Shown here piece after piece: positions 9,116 to 17,409 of a stretch of DNA of 64,000 bases. The DNA is taken from positions 3,293,798-3,357,797 of the forward strand of contig NZ_DS022272.1 in NCBI RefSeq assembly GCF_000153705.1. The letters are read 5' to 3'. The position numbers and the translations under genes were made by a program. This DNA is from Fulvimarina pelagi HTCC2506 (GTDB taxonomy: Bacteria; Pseudomonadota; Alphaproteobacteria; Rhizobiales; Rhizobiaceae). How positions within the stretch are numbered: the stretch's first letter is position 1; each line of letters begins with the position of its first letter. Under the pieces are notes generated by a model. The model made no database searches, had not been told where the DNA came from, and saw only the letters and a list, made by a program, of their open reading frames with translations.

Positions 9116-10186
9116 TCAGTCCGGGTAGAAACCGGGCGAGGTTGGAGCACCATCGTCATACTGCGATAGCCATTCGAGTGTTGCCGCCCGATAGTTGGTC
9201 AGGCCCTTGTATTCTGCGAGTTCGGGGGGAAGGTCACGCAGCACCCGGTGGATACGACGCGCCCATTTGGGCTGTGTTACGAGCTCGCCCATCTTGATCA
9301 GGTAGCAACGGATCGAGAACACGATCGCGTTGGAGCGAGGCAGCCGCCAAAGCGCTTGAAGCTCGACGCGCAGATGTACCTTGTCGCCGACGTTTTCGGG
9401 CGTCACGGTGGTGCGATCGATACCCCAGCGGTGATAGTTCTCCGGGCTCGTGTCGAGCCGGGGATTGACGGTCATCGTCCAATTCAGGCGGCGGACGGGT
9501 CGGCCTTGCTGGAGGTTCATCAGAAACTTCAGGGCGCGGTCGAAGATATTCATGTTATGCGCGAGCGGGACCGGTCCATGCCACTCGATGAAGTTCATGC
9601 CGAGGTCGAAGTCGAGCGACCAGTCGGCCTGGCTGGTGACGATGCCAGCATCGAGCCAAAGATTGTTGTCGCGCTGGTCGAGAAGGCAGAAGTCGCCCTG
9701 GCACTGCCGTGTCACGTATTCCATCGGACCCTGCGGCAGGGTCGTCGGATCGCCGAATACGAAGCGCTGTTCGATACCGAGCGGGCGATTGATCCAGTGC
9801 CACTTGCGTCCATCGCGCTCAAGCGAGAACCATCTCGGATAGTCGCGCGCCATGGAGGTCATTAGAAGGTCGAGGAGATCCCATTCAGCCATTAGCATAT
9901 GCGGCAGGGACTGACAGCGCAGTGGATCCTCCTTCAGGACCCGAGCGCGATCTGCCATTTCGGCGACGTAGTGCTCATCGATGTCGATGGGAAATTCGGT
10001 CGCCGATTTCGGCGGTCCCGGCATATGCTGCTCAATATTGACAGCATACATATACTCGTCACGATCGAATGGGAATGGAAAGCGGGCGATCGCTTCGGGA
10101 CTGTTGGAGAATGTGTAGTCGTCGCGGAACGTCTCGCTATTGAACTCATGACGAACGTCGTCAACTTCGATCGTTGAAAGGCTCAT
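9116..10186 (-). CDS. haem-dependent oxidative N-demethylase alpha subunit (DUF3445 family)
   Basis: A 356-residue protein of the DUF3445/HODM-alpha family, the PAS-fold haem enzyme that oxidatively demethylates dimethylamine (secondary amine monooxygenase). Recognised features include the sequence around NRPLGIEQRFVFGD, QGDFCLLDQRDNNLWL and the C-terminal LRDLPPELAEYKGL. Start MSLSTIEVDD at ATG 10186 has AAGGAG nine bases upstream; the frame extends 14 codons further with no support. Size (about 41 kDa) agrees with the 42 kDa haem subunit described for the Aminobacter secondary amine monooxygenase (established knowledge). It lies in the order DmmA-like, reductase, haem subunit, GcvT-like on the minus strand, 120 bp after the reductase gene. 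Confidence 0.87.
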   Translation of the reverse strand: MSLSTIEVDDVRHEFNSETFRDDYTFSNSPEAIARFPFPFDRDEYMYAVNIEQHMPGPPKSATEFPIDIDEHYVAEMADRARVLKEDPLRCQSLPHMLMAEWDLLDLLMTSMARDYPRWFSLERDGRKWHWINRPLGIEQRFVFGDPTTLPQGPMEYVTRQCQGDFCLLDQRDNNLWLDAGIVTSQADWSLDFDLGMNFIEWHGPVPLAHNMNIFDRALKFLMNLQQGRPVRRLNWTMTVNPRLDTSPENYHRWGIDRTTVTPENVGDKVHLRVELQALWRLPRSNAIVFSIRCYLIKMGELVTQPKWARRIHRVLRDLPPELAEYKGLTNYRAATLEWLSQYDDGAPTSPGFYPD

Positions 10187-10306
10187 AAAGATGGCTCCTT
10201 GTCGTCTGTGCGTTGGGCCAGAAGGCACTGTGCGGCCTCCATGAAATGAGATGCGAGACCAGTAGGAGGTGGCGCGCGGCTACTTCGGGAGACCGCACTG
10301 TTCCCA

Positions 10307-11266
10307 TCAGAGATCGAGCTCGAGACGCTGGCCCTTCAGCCGCGAGACACAGGTCATGATCGCGTCCCCGGCCTCTCGCTCTTCTTGAGTGAGATAGTGA
10401 TCACGGTGCTGGATGATTCCGTCTTTTTCGACGACGGAGCAGCGGCATTGGCCGCAAGCGCCTCCACGACAAAGATGCGGCGCGTCGACACCCACCCTTT
10501 CGATAGCCTCGAGAAGACTTTCATGCTCGCCGACGGTCACTTCGATGTCTGAGCGGCGCAGAACGACATCGAAGGGGTCGCCACCTCCCGGAGAAAGGAA
10601 ACGCTCGGCATGAAGGTTTTCTTGCAACCAACCCAAGGCCGACGCATCGTTGAGGACCGCCCCGATCATGCCCTCGGGGCCGCAGACATAGAGATGCGTA
10701 TCTATTCTTTGCTGGGGTAAAGCCTTCGCGACGCCGAACCGTTCGCCGATGTCGCTATGGTATAGATGCACGCGCTCCCCATAACGTGCCTGTAGGTCTT
10801 TCAGGAATGCCCCGTTCGGTTCATTGCGGATGCAGTAATGGAGTTCGAAGGATCGATTGTCCCGGAACAGCTCTTCCGCCATAGCCGCAATCGGCGTGAT
10901 ACCGATCCCGCCTGCAACCAGCACATGGTGACGCGCTCGCCGGTTGATCGGGAAAAGGTTGACGGGGGTGGAGATCGTGAGTTCCGAGCCTTCGGAAAGC
11001 GCATCATGGACGAAGGTCGAGCCGCCGCGCGAATCCTCGGTGCGCAGGACAGCTACCTCGTACGTTCCACCGTCGAGGCTAGAGGGCAGCAGCGAATAGG
11101 CGTTTTTCAGTAGGCGGTTCGGCGTCTTAAGCGTCAGAATGATATGGGATCCCGCTGAGGCCGGCGGAAGCGTCTTACCATCGATCGCCTGCATGCGAAG
11201 GCGCTTGACAGAGGTGGTTACCGGATCGGCGTGGGTCACGCGGACGAGAAAGGATTCTCCGGCCAT
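10307..11266 (-). CDS. dmmB: dimethylamine N-demethylase reductase subunit (FMN, NAD(P)H, 2Fe-2S)
   Basis: A 319-residue phthalate-dioxygenase-reductase-type protein. Residues about 1-100 form the flavin-binding barrel (GSHIILTLKTPNRLLKNAYSL); residues about 110-225 the nucleotide-binding domain (LVAGGIGITPIAAMAEEL, then YVCGPEGMIGAVL); residues about 235-319 a plant-type ferredoxin domain with CRGGACGQC and a distant fourth cysteine in MTCVSRLKG. It passes electrons from NAD(P)H to the haem subunit. Start is only 3 bp from the stop of the DmmA-like gene, so the two are co-transcribed. About 35 kDa, matching the 36 kDa subunit described for the secondary amine monooxygenase. The symbol follows common usage, but naming of these subunits varies. 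Confidence 0.87.
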   Translation of the reverse strand: MAGESFLVRVTHADPVTTSVKRLRMQAIDGKTLPPASAGSHIILTLKTPNRLLKNAYSLLPSSLDGGTYEVAVLRTEDSRGGSTFVHDALSEGSELTISTPVNLFPINRRARHHVLVAGGIGITPIAAMAEELFRDNRSFELHYCIRNEPNGAFLKDLQARYGERVHLYHSDIGERFGVAKALPQQRIDTHLYVCGPEGMIGAVLNDASALGWLQENLHAERFLSPGGGDPFDVVLRRSDIEVTVGEHESLLEAIERVGVDAPHLCRGGACGQCRCSVVEKDGIIQHRDHYLTQEEREAGDAIMTCVSRLKGQRLELDL

Positions 11267-11269
11267 AGT

Positions 11270-11860
11270 CTAGAAACTCTCTCTGGCAGGAAGATCGCCG
11301 GGCGCCTCGGCATCGACGCACACTCCCATGAACGCGCCGAGACGGCGTGAATAGTGATCGCGCACCATGAGGTTCACCCCGCAATGCTCACATGCGATCG
11401 GCGTGTAGGCGACGTTCTCGATCAGACCCTTGCAGTGGACGCACTGGACGCGACGGGCGTTTGCGCCGCAAAGTTCGGTTTGGACAGCCTCCTTAAGGAC
11501 GCCGTGGCTTTCCGCGATCGCCGTCGCTTCGTTCAGAAACGCTTCCGGCCCGCAGAGATAAATCTGCGCGCCCATATGCAGGCGCTTTAGATGTGCCTTG
11601 AAGGATATAAGAAGTGTCTGCCGGGTCGGATAATGCAGGCTGGCCTCGGCGCCGAGAGCATCGAGCGTATGGCCAGCCTCTTCATTCCGATCAGTGTTGC
11701 CGTAAAGGATAGTCACCTGCTTCAAAGCCTCCGCATTGGGCGAAAACGTCTCCGCGACATGTCGCGCCGCACTTGATCCCTCACAGCACACAAAGTGGCG
11801 GGCGGCATGTGCGACGGGTCGGATGCGGCCCCAGATCGGACGGCTCTTGATGTCGGACAA
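11270..11860 (-). CDS. dmmA: dimethylamine monooxygenase subunit DmmA-like
   Basis: A 196-residue protein matching the DmmA family. The N-terminal half resembles a reductase-like nucleotide-binding fold (ILYGNTD, then AQIYLCGPEAFLNEA), and the C-terminal part has a four-cysteine ribbon: CVHC, then 14 residues on, CEHC (residues about 136-160). Start is taken as TTG at 11860, with GGGAG about nine bases upstream, because the family begins near the SRPIWG segment and no in-frame ATG or GTG is available nearby. First gene of the demethylase set, followed after 3 bp by the reductase. The subunit is needed for dimethylamine oxidation in bacteria where it was described; its exact biochemical role is unclear. 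Confidence 0.78.
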   Translation of the reverse strand: MSDIKSRPIWGRIRPVAHAARHFVCCEGSSAARHVAETFSPNAEALKQVTILYGNTDRNEEAGHTLDALGAEASLHYPTRQTLLISFKAHLKRLHMGAQIYLCGPEAFLNEATAIAESHGVLKEAVQTELCGANARRVQCVHCKGLIENVAYTPIACEHCGVNLMVRDHYSRRLGAFMGVCVDAEAPGDLPARESF

Positions 11861-11909
11861 CGAACCCGGCTCCCATATTCACAAGAATAATAGTTGCTCT
11901 TGAGTATCA

Positions 11910-11930
11910 AAAAGCATTTCGCTTTTGTCA
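11910..11930 (-). terminator. possible weak hairpin upstream of dmmA-like gene
   Basis: AAAAGC (11910-11915) and GCTTTT (11921-11926) can pair around a five-base loop; on the minus strand the hairpin ends in a short T run. It lies between gmaS and the DmmA-like gene and could end gmaS transcription or be chance AT-rich sequence. Confidence 0.25.
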
Positions 11931-12145
11931 AACGACTTCTTCGGAAAACCATCTCTCTGAAAAGACGATGTCACCCTGAAAGGTTCTGCCGACTTTATGG
12001 CGGAAGGCCGTGATGGCAGCGCTACGTTGGGCGCTTCGACTGTTGCATAGCGTTGCTTTACAGGTGTTCCGCACCACCAAGCGCACCGCTGGGTCGCGCA
12101 AAAGTTGAGACCTTATCTGCCAAGCGCTTCCGATAACGGAGGATG

Positions 12146-12242
12146 GCCGGGGCGCCACGAACCTTTGGACGCCCCGGTCCGATCCTGCCCCCTTCTATAA
12201 GATCACCGGTGTTGGAAGCACCGACCTTTCGAAGGGGGCAGG
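12146..12242. repeat. two adjacent GC-rich inverted repeats (structured element)
   Basis: Element 1: GCCGGGGCG at 12146-12154 pairs with CGCCCCGGT at 12170-12178. Element 2: CCTGCCCCCTTC at 12184-12195 is a perfect 12-base inverted repeat of GAAGGGGGCAGG at 12231-12242, and inside its loop CGGTG (12207-12211) pairs with CACCG (12219-12223), giving a stem carrying an inner hairpin. Neither is followed by a T run on either strand, so a simple terminator is not obvious. Could be the remnant ends of an insertion sequence, a small dispersed repeat, or a structured leader. Seen directly; function unknown. Confidence 0.6.
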
Positions 12243-12370
12243 TCAACGGGGGCCTGGCCGACCACATCCTTCAGTTCGCTCGATGGTTCGGTGTTTCCAA
12301 GCGAGAGCCGAAGGGTTCCGCGAGCTCACAATTCAGTGGCAGAAGTTTTGGCCTCCTTCACCCGCTCCGC

Positions 12371-13678
12371 CTAGATGTCGAGCGTGTTGTCATGTTCCCA
12401 CTGCGTGATTGCGCTCGCATAGCTCGTCCATTCTTCGCGCTTCTTCTTGAGGTAAGAAGATACGAATTCGCCTCCGAGCGCCTCGCAAAACGGCTCATCG
12501 CGTTCGAGCGCTCTCAATGCATCGAGAAGGTTCAGCGGAAGGCGCGGCGTGTTCTTCGCGCGATGGCCTTCCTCATACATATTGAGGTCGCTATGCGGTC
12601 CGGGATCGGCGTTCGCCTTCATGCCGCTCAGGCCAGCAGCGATGATTACAGCTTGAAGGAGATAGGGGTTGGCCGCGCCGTCCGGCAGGCGCAATTCGAA
12701 ACGACCCGGTCCGGGAACGCGGACCATATGGGTGCGATTGTTGCCGGTCCAGGTAATAGCGTTTGGCGCCCAGGTCGCCCCGGACGTGGTGCGCGGCGCG
12801 TTGATACGCTTGTAAGAGTTGACGGTCGGATTGGTGATGGCGGCGAGCGCGGGACCGTGTCTCATAATGCCGCCGAGGAACGTCTTGCCTTTTGCCGACA
12901 AGCCGAACGGTGCATCCTTATCGGCGAAGGCATTGACCGAGCTGTCTTTGTTCCAAACCGAGATGTGGCAATGACAGCCGTTGCCGGTGAGGTCGGTGAA
13001 CGGCTTCGGCATGAAGGTCGCACGCAGTCCGTGTTTCTCGGCGACCGAGCGGACCATGAACTTGAAGAAAGAGTGCTTGTCGGCGGTCGCGAGCGCGTCG
13101 TCATACTCCCAGTTCATCTCGAACTGGCCGTTCGCATCCTCATGATCGTTCTGGTAGGGCTTCCACCCGAGCGAAAGCATATGGTCGCAGATTTCGGCGA
13201 TGACGTCGTAGCGTCGCATGACCGCCTGCTGATCGTAGCATGGTTTGACGGCGGTATCGAATTCGTCCGATATCCTCTCGCCGTTCGGAGTGATCAGAAA
13301 GAATTCTGCCTCGACTCCCGTCTTGACCCGGAGCCCCTCATCGGCGGCCTGATCGACGAGCCGTTTCAAAACCACGCGCGGTGCCTGTGCGACAGGTTTG
13401 TCCTCCATCACACAGTCCGCCGGTACCCAAGCAACCTCCGGCTTCCAGGGAAGCTGAATTGCGGCATCTCCGTCAGGCATCGCGAACAGGTCGGGATGGG
13501 CGGGCGTGAGATCCAACCACGTTGCGAACCCCGCGAAACCCGCTCCGTCCTTCTGCATGTCGTCGATCGCTTCTGCCGGAACCAGCTTGGCGCGCTGGGC
13601 GCCGAAAAGGTCCGTGAAGCTGATCATGAAGTATTTGACACCCCGTTCTTGGGCAAATGCAGACAGACTGAGGGTCAT
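12371..13678 (-). CDS. gmaS: gamma-glutamylmethylamide synthetase (glutamine synthetase type III/GlnT family)
   Basis: A 435-residue glutamine-synthetase-fold enzyme. It joins methylamine to glutamate with ATP, making gamma-glutamylmethylamide, the first step of the N-methylglutamate pathway. Visible motifs include VEAEFFL and NDHEDANGQFEMNWEY (metal/glutamate-binding region), GNGCHCHIS (ATP region), and NRTHMVRVPGPGRFELRLPDG (the conserved R-rich loop). Length is typical of GmaS/GlnT. ATG has AGGAG six bases upstream. It is 76 bp downstream of mgsC in an mgsABC-gmaS arrangement, which is the main reason for choosing GmaS over an ordinary glutamine synthetase. Confidence 0.9.
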   Translation of the reverse strand: MTLSLSAFAQERGVKYFMISFTDLFGAQRAKLVPAEAIDDMQKDGAGFAGFATWLDLTPAHPDLFAMPDGDAAIQLPWKPEVAWVPADCVMEDKPVAQAPRVVLKRLVDQAADEGLRVKTGVEAEFFLITPNGERISDEFDTAVKPCYDQQAVMRRYDVIAEICDHMLSLGWKPYQNDHEDANGQFEMNWEYDDALATADKHSFFKFMVRSVAEKHGLRATFMPKPFTDLTGNGCHCHISVWNKDSSVNAFADKDAPFGLSAKGKTFLGGIMRHGPALAAITNPTVNSYKRINAPRTTSGATWAPNAITWTGNNRTHMVRVPGPGRFELRLPDGAANPYLLQAVIIAAGLSGMKANADPGPHSDLNMYEEGHRAKNTPRLPLNLLDALRALERDEPFCEALGGEFVSSYLKKKREEWTSYASAITQWEHDNTLDI

Positions 13679-13754
13679 GGGTTCTCCTGGTTTCGAAGCG
13701 TTGAGGTTTCAGCCGTTCGGGCCGAACCATCCGGCCCAATCCGGAGGAGGGATC

Positions 13755-15083
13755 TTAAAAGCGGTTCTTGCCAGGAATCCAATCGGTTCCAGCAAGCGGG
13801 ACCTGAGCCATCGCTGCTGCCTCGATGGTGAGGGCACACAGATCCTCAGGCTCGAGATTGTGGAGGTCGTTGTGGCCGCAGGCCCGGGCGATCGTCTGCG
13901 CCTCTAGGGTCATGACTTTGAGATAATTGGCGAGCCGCCGCCCTGCTGCAACAGGATCGAGACGTGAGGCCAACTCCGGGTCCTGCGTTGTAATGCCGGC
14001 TGGATCTTTCCCCTCATGCCAGTCGTCGTAGGCACCGGCGGTGGTGCCAAGTCGGTTGTATTCTTCCTCGTACTGAGGATCGTTGTCGCCTAAGGCCACC
14101 ATGGCGGCGCTGCCAATCGATACGGCATCCGCGCCGAGGGCCATCGCTTTTGCGACGTCTGCGCCTGAACGGATGCCGCCAGACACGATAAGTTGGACCT
14201 TGCGGTGCATGCCGAGGTCCTGAAGCGCTTGTACAGCAGGGCGAATGCAAGCGAGCGTCGGCTGGCCTACGTTCTCGATAAATACGTCTTGCGTCGCGGC
14301 GGTACCGCCCTGCATGCCGTCAAGCACAACGACGTCAGCACCCGCTTTCACCGCGAGCGCCGTGTCGTAATAGGGTCGTGCCCCGCCGACCTTGATGTAG
14401 ATCGGCTTTTCCCAATCAGTTATCTCGCGGATCTCGAGTATCTTGATCTCCAAATCGTCGGGTCCGGTCCAATCGGGATGCCGGCAGGCCGAGCGCTGGT
14501 CGATTCCCTTTGGCAGGGTGCGCATCTGCGCAACGCGATCGGAGATCTTCTGGCCAAGCAGCATGCCACCGCCGCCAGGCTTCGCACCCTGGCCGACCAC
14601 GATTTCGATCGCATCCGCACGGCGCAGATCGGTCGGGTTCATGCCGTAGCGCGATGGCAGGTACTGATAGACCAGGGTCTCGGAATGGCCTCGCTCCTCG
14701 TCTGTCATGCCTCCGTCGCCGGTGGTGGTAGAGGTGCCTGCCGCGCTCGCGCCGCGTCCGAGCGCTTCTTTCGCATTGCCGGACAAAGCGCCGAAGCTCA
14801 TACCGGCTATGGTGATGGGGATCTTCAGGCGGATGGGCTTCTTGGCATAGCGGGTGCCGAGGTCGACCGAGGTGTCGCAACGCTCACGATACCCTTCGAG
14901 AGGATAGCGCGACATGGAAGCACCGAGGAAAAGCAAATCGTCGAAATGGGGAAGCTTGCGTTTGGCGCCCGCGCCGCGGATGTCGTAGATGCCTGTAGCG
15001 GCAGCGCGCCTGATTTCCGCGAGGGTCTGGTCGTCGAACGTCCACGACTTGCGAGGCGGCGTGCGAGGATTGTGATAGGTCAT
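13755..15083 (-). CDS. mgsC: N-methylglutamate synthase subunit C (FMN-binding glutamate synthase domain)
   Basis: A 442-residue protein equivalent to the FMN-binding domain of glutamate synthase. Motifs include ITIAGMSFGALSGNAKEALG, GQGAKPGGGGML (FMN phosphate/glutamate synthase signature), DVVVLDGMQGGTAATQ and LIVSGGIRSGADVAKAMALGAD. Start at ATG 15083 (MTYHNPRTPPRK) rather than the 27-codon upstream extension, which overlaps mgsB and has no family match. With MgsA and MgsB it converts gamma-glutamylmethylamide to N-methylglutamate. The mgsB stop (15094) lies 10 bp upstream of this start, so the genes are co-transcribed. Confidence 0.9.
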   Translation of the reverse strand: MTYHNPRTPPRKSWTFDDQTLAEIRRAAATGIYDIRGAGAKRKLPHFDDLLFLGASMSRYPLEGYRERCDTSVDLGTRYAKKPIRLKIPITIAGMSFGALSGNAKEALGRGASAAGTSTTTGDGGMTDEERGHSETLVYQYLPSRYGMNPTDLRRADAIEIVVGQGAKPGGGGMLLGQKISDRVAQMRTLPKGIDQRSACRHPDWTGPDDLEIKILEIREITDWEKPIYIKVGGARPYYDTALAVKAGADVVVLDGMQGGTAATQDVFIENVGQPTLACIRPAVQALQDLGMHRKVQLIVSGGIRSGADVAKAMALGADAVSIGSAAMVALGDNDPQYEEEYNRLGTTAGAYDDWHEGKDPAGITTQDPELASRLDPVAAGRRLANYLKVMTLEAQTIARACGHNDLHNLEPEDLCALTIEAAAMAQVPLAGTDWIPGKNRF

Positions 15084-15093
15084 GTTGGAGTCC

Positions 15094-15780
15094 TCAATAC
15101 GCGTCGGCGTTGTCGATATCGAAATTATAAAGAGTGCGGGCCGAGCCGTAGCGTTTGAACTCACTGGTCTCGACGCCGGTAACGCCTGCCTTTTGAAGAA
15201 GGCTCGCGAGAAGTTCGTGATGCTCTGGCCGCATCTCCTTCTCGATACAGTCGGCCCCGAGGCTCTTTACCGTGCCACGCACGAAAATCTTGGCCTCGTA
15301 CAGGGAGTCTCCAAGGGCTTCCCCAGCATCACCGAGGACAACCAGATTACCCGACTGGCCCATGAAGGCGGACATGTGTCCGATATTGCCTTCAACAACG
15401 ATATCGATGCCCTTCATGGAGATGCCGCAGCGCGACGCGGCATTTCCGCGGATGACCAGCATTCCGCCTCGCCCCGTCGCTCCCGCATATTGAGAGGCAT
15501 CGCCCTCGATCACAACCATACCGGACATCATGTTCTCGGCAACGCCCGGGCCTGCCGAGCCTTTGACGCTGATGGTCGCCTCGGAGTTCATGCCGCCGCA
15601 ATAATAGCCGACAGGCCCCATGACGCTGATGTTGAGCGGATGACTGCATCCAACCGCGACAGCGTGGCTACCGCGCGGATTTAGTATTTCGTATTCCAGA
15701 TCGTTGGCGCCCGCCGGGATGGAATGAAGCGCGGAATTGAGGTCCCGCAGCTCGCTCGTCGCGAGATCGAAAGTCGGCAT
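15094..15780 (-). CDS. mgsB: N-methylglutamate synthase subunit B (GXGXG domain)
   Basis: A 228-residue protein made almost wholly of the right-handed beta-helix (GXGXG) domain found at the C-terminus of glutamate synthase large subunit. Repeating hydrophobic-glycine units are visible: MVVIEGDASQYAGATGRGG, MLVIRGNAASRCGISMKG, IVVEGNIGHMSAFMGQSG. It is a structural subunit of N-methylglutamate synthase rather than a catalytic one. It sits between mgsA (27 bp upstream) and mgsC (10 bp downstream), the standard order. Length agrees with MgsB proteins. Confidence 0.9.
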   Translation of the reverse strand: MPTFDLATSELRDLNSALHSIPAGANDLEYEILNPRGSHAVAVGCSHPLNISVMGPVGYYCGGMNSEATISVKGSAGPGVAENMMSGMVVIEGDASQYAGATGRGGMLVIRGNAASRCGISMKGIDIVVEGNIGHMSAFMGQSGNLVVLGDAGEALGDSLYEAKIFVRGTVKSLGADCIEKEMRPEHHELLASLLQKAGVTGVETSEFKRYGSARTLYNFDIDNADAY

Positions 15781-15807
15781 AGGTCGGCTCCGGAGCTTTG
15801 TAGGGGA

Positions 15808-16734
15808 TCAGGCAGCGAGGGTCTGAGCGGCGTTGGTCTCGCGGTCCCAGAAATAGACCGACGATGGCTCGGGTTCCCAAACCCGCGCGTTGTCGATGTT
15901 CGGCAAGCCAACAAGGGCGCGGAACTCCGAGCCGAAGGCGACATACTGATCGGTCTCGGCCATGACAGCCGGCTTGCAGGCAATCGGATCGCGTAGGACG
16001 CCGAAACCGGTTTTGGTTCCGACAACGAAGGTGAAGAACCCATCAAGGTCGTCGAGCGCGCTGGTGAGCGCCTCGCCGAGATCCATACCTTCCCTGATGC
16101 GCGCGGTCAGGTAAGCTGCGGCGACCTCAGAATCGTTCTGGGTCTCGAACCGCATACCGAGTTGCTTGAGCTCGCGCCGCAGATTGTTGTGGTTCGATAG
16201 CGATCCGTTGTGAACGAGGCACTGGTCTGCCCCGGTGGAGAACGGATGGGCGCCCAGTGTCGTGACAGCCGACTCCGTTGCCATCCTAGTATGGCCGATC
16301 CCGTGGGTTCCCGACATTGCGGGGATACCGAAGCGCGAAACGACGTCTTTCGGCAGGCCGACCTCCTTGTAGATTTCCATGGTCTCGCCGACACTCATCA
16401 CGCGCACTGCGCCCTGAAGATTGTCGATCATCGCGCGAACGTCCGCCACACGATCGCTTGGAACGTCCGCAACGGCATGACTGTCCTTAAGACGTAGCGC
16501 CGAACTCTTACCGAGAAGGTCACCGAGGCGTCGCTCGAAATCACCGAACGTGATGTCCGGCGTGTCGGATTGGATGGTAACTTTTGTGAAGCCTGCCTTT
16601 TCCTGACCGTAGATCGCAATGCCGGCCGAATCCGGCCCTCGATCGGTCATGGTCACCAGCATGTCAGAGAGAAAGCATCCGAGCTCTTTCTCGAGCGATC
16701 GGTCCTTCAAAAACAATCCGACGATCCCACACAT
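15808..16734 (-). CDS. mgsA: N-methylglutamate synthase subunit A (class II glutamine amidotransferase)
   Basis: A 308-residue N-terminal-nucleophile amidotransferase. ATG at 16734 gives MCGIVGLFL, putting Cys2 at the N-terminus after Met removal, as required for catalysis; an in-frame GTG one codon earlier would bury it and is rejected. Other family marks: TDRGPDSAGIAIYG, GTHGIGHTRMATESAVT, CLVHNGSLSNHNNLRRELK, NDSEVAAAYL. It removes the methylamine moiety of gamma-glutamylmethylamide for transfer by MgsC. AGGAGG lies six bases upstream. First gene of mgsABC-gmaS; a 15-base palindrome lies about 40 bases upstream. Confidence 0.9.
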   Translation of the reverse strand: MCGIVGLFLKDRSLEKELGCFLSDMLVTMTDRGPDSAGIAIYGQEKAGFTKVTIQSDTPDITFGDFERRLGDLLGKSSALRLKDSHAVADVPSDRVADVRAMIDNLQGAVRVMSVGETMEIYKEVGLPKDVVSRFGIPAMSGTHGIGHTRMATESAVTTLGAHPFSTGADQCLVHNGSLSNHNNLRRELKQLGMRFETQNDSEVAAAYLTARIREGMDLGEALTSALDDLDGFFTFVVGTKTGFGVLRDPIACKPAVMAETDQYVAFGSEFRALVGLPNIDNARVWEPEPSSVYFWDRETNAAQTLAA

Positions 16735-17409
16735 CACAGCCTCCTAACCTTACTGTCTCTAACGAACAATTCCACATGCGGCATGTGAAATCAACTGAGA
16801 AGAAAGAATTATTCTCCGTGAGGCGATTTTTCTGAATCTCGGTTTGGTGATGTCAATTACGAGATTGTGCAGCAAACGAGATCTCGACAAGGGACGGGTA
16901 GAACGTTCGTCGCTGCGGGCCGCGATAGAGAGCTTCGGGTTGTTCGAGAACCGGTTCGACCTTCATGGTGCATGATTGACATGCGATGAAACAACTTAAC
17001 GCAGCTTTTCCAACGCCGCCGCGAGAGGGTCATTGATCCTAGTTCGCGGCAGCGTCCGCTCCCGGTGGATTTTTGGAAGTTCTGGGCCGAAAGAAGACAG
17101 GCGGCTTCGGAGCAAATTCCCAGCACTAAGCGGTCGTTCAGCGCCCGGCTTATTACAGTCATCACCCTTCCCGCTACTTATTGGTGGAAGCAGTCATGTT
17201 CGCGGTGAGCGCACCGAGAGAAGGTGTATGAACCGTCCTGCTAAACGAGCTTTGACCCGCTTGCCTGATGTTCGGATGGCTGGAGCCAATGGGACAGGCT
17301 GAGACGCCTTGACGTAGCCTCATGGCATGGCGAAAACCGCATAGCGATGCCGACACTCCAAGGCTGTTGGTGTTCTCCATACATACTCTTCGGTACAAGG
17401 CGGTCGGCT
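16735..17409. other. intergenic region, divergent promoters of mgsA and a propeller protein gene
   Basis: About 675 bp. Apart from the mgsA palindrome I see no convincing gene; the open frames present have no recognisable protein character. The right end is uncertain because the start of the next gene is not firm. Confidence 0.45.
16773..16787. promoter_or_regulatory. palindrome upstream of mgsA (candidate operator)
   Basis: CACATGC (16773-16779) and GCATGTG (16781-16787) form a perfect palindrome around one central base. The symmetry extends by three more bases on each side with one mismatch (TTC on the left, AAA on the right). It lies 38-53 bp upstream of the mgsA start, a usual place for a repressor or activator site. 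The binding protein is unknown. Confidence 0.4.

Larger units (their letters stand above)
11861..12370. other. intergenic region between gmaS and dmmA-like gene
   Basis: 510 bp on the minus-strand side between two pathway operons. No convincing gene. It holds the structured double-hairpin element described separately at 12146-12242 and should hold the promoter of the demethylase operon. Confidence 0.5.

Noticed and set aside
12143-13831. 562-codon plus-strand open frame over gmaS
   Set aside because: Antisense shadow of gmaS; composition is arginine-rich and unlike a protein family.
14193-15158. Long plus-strand open frame of about 320 codons over mgsC
   Set aside because: It is antisense to the well-supported mgsC gene and has no protein-like motifs; long antisense frames are common at this GC content.
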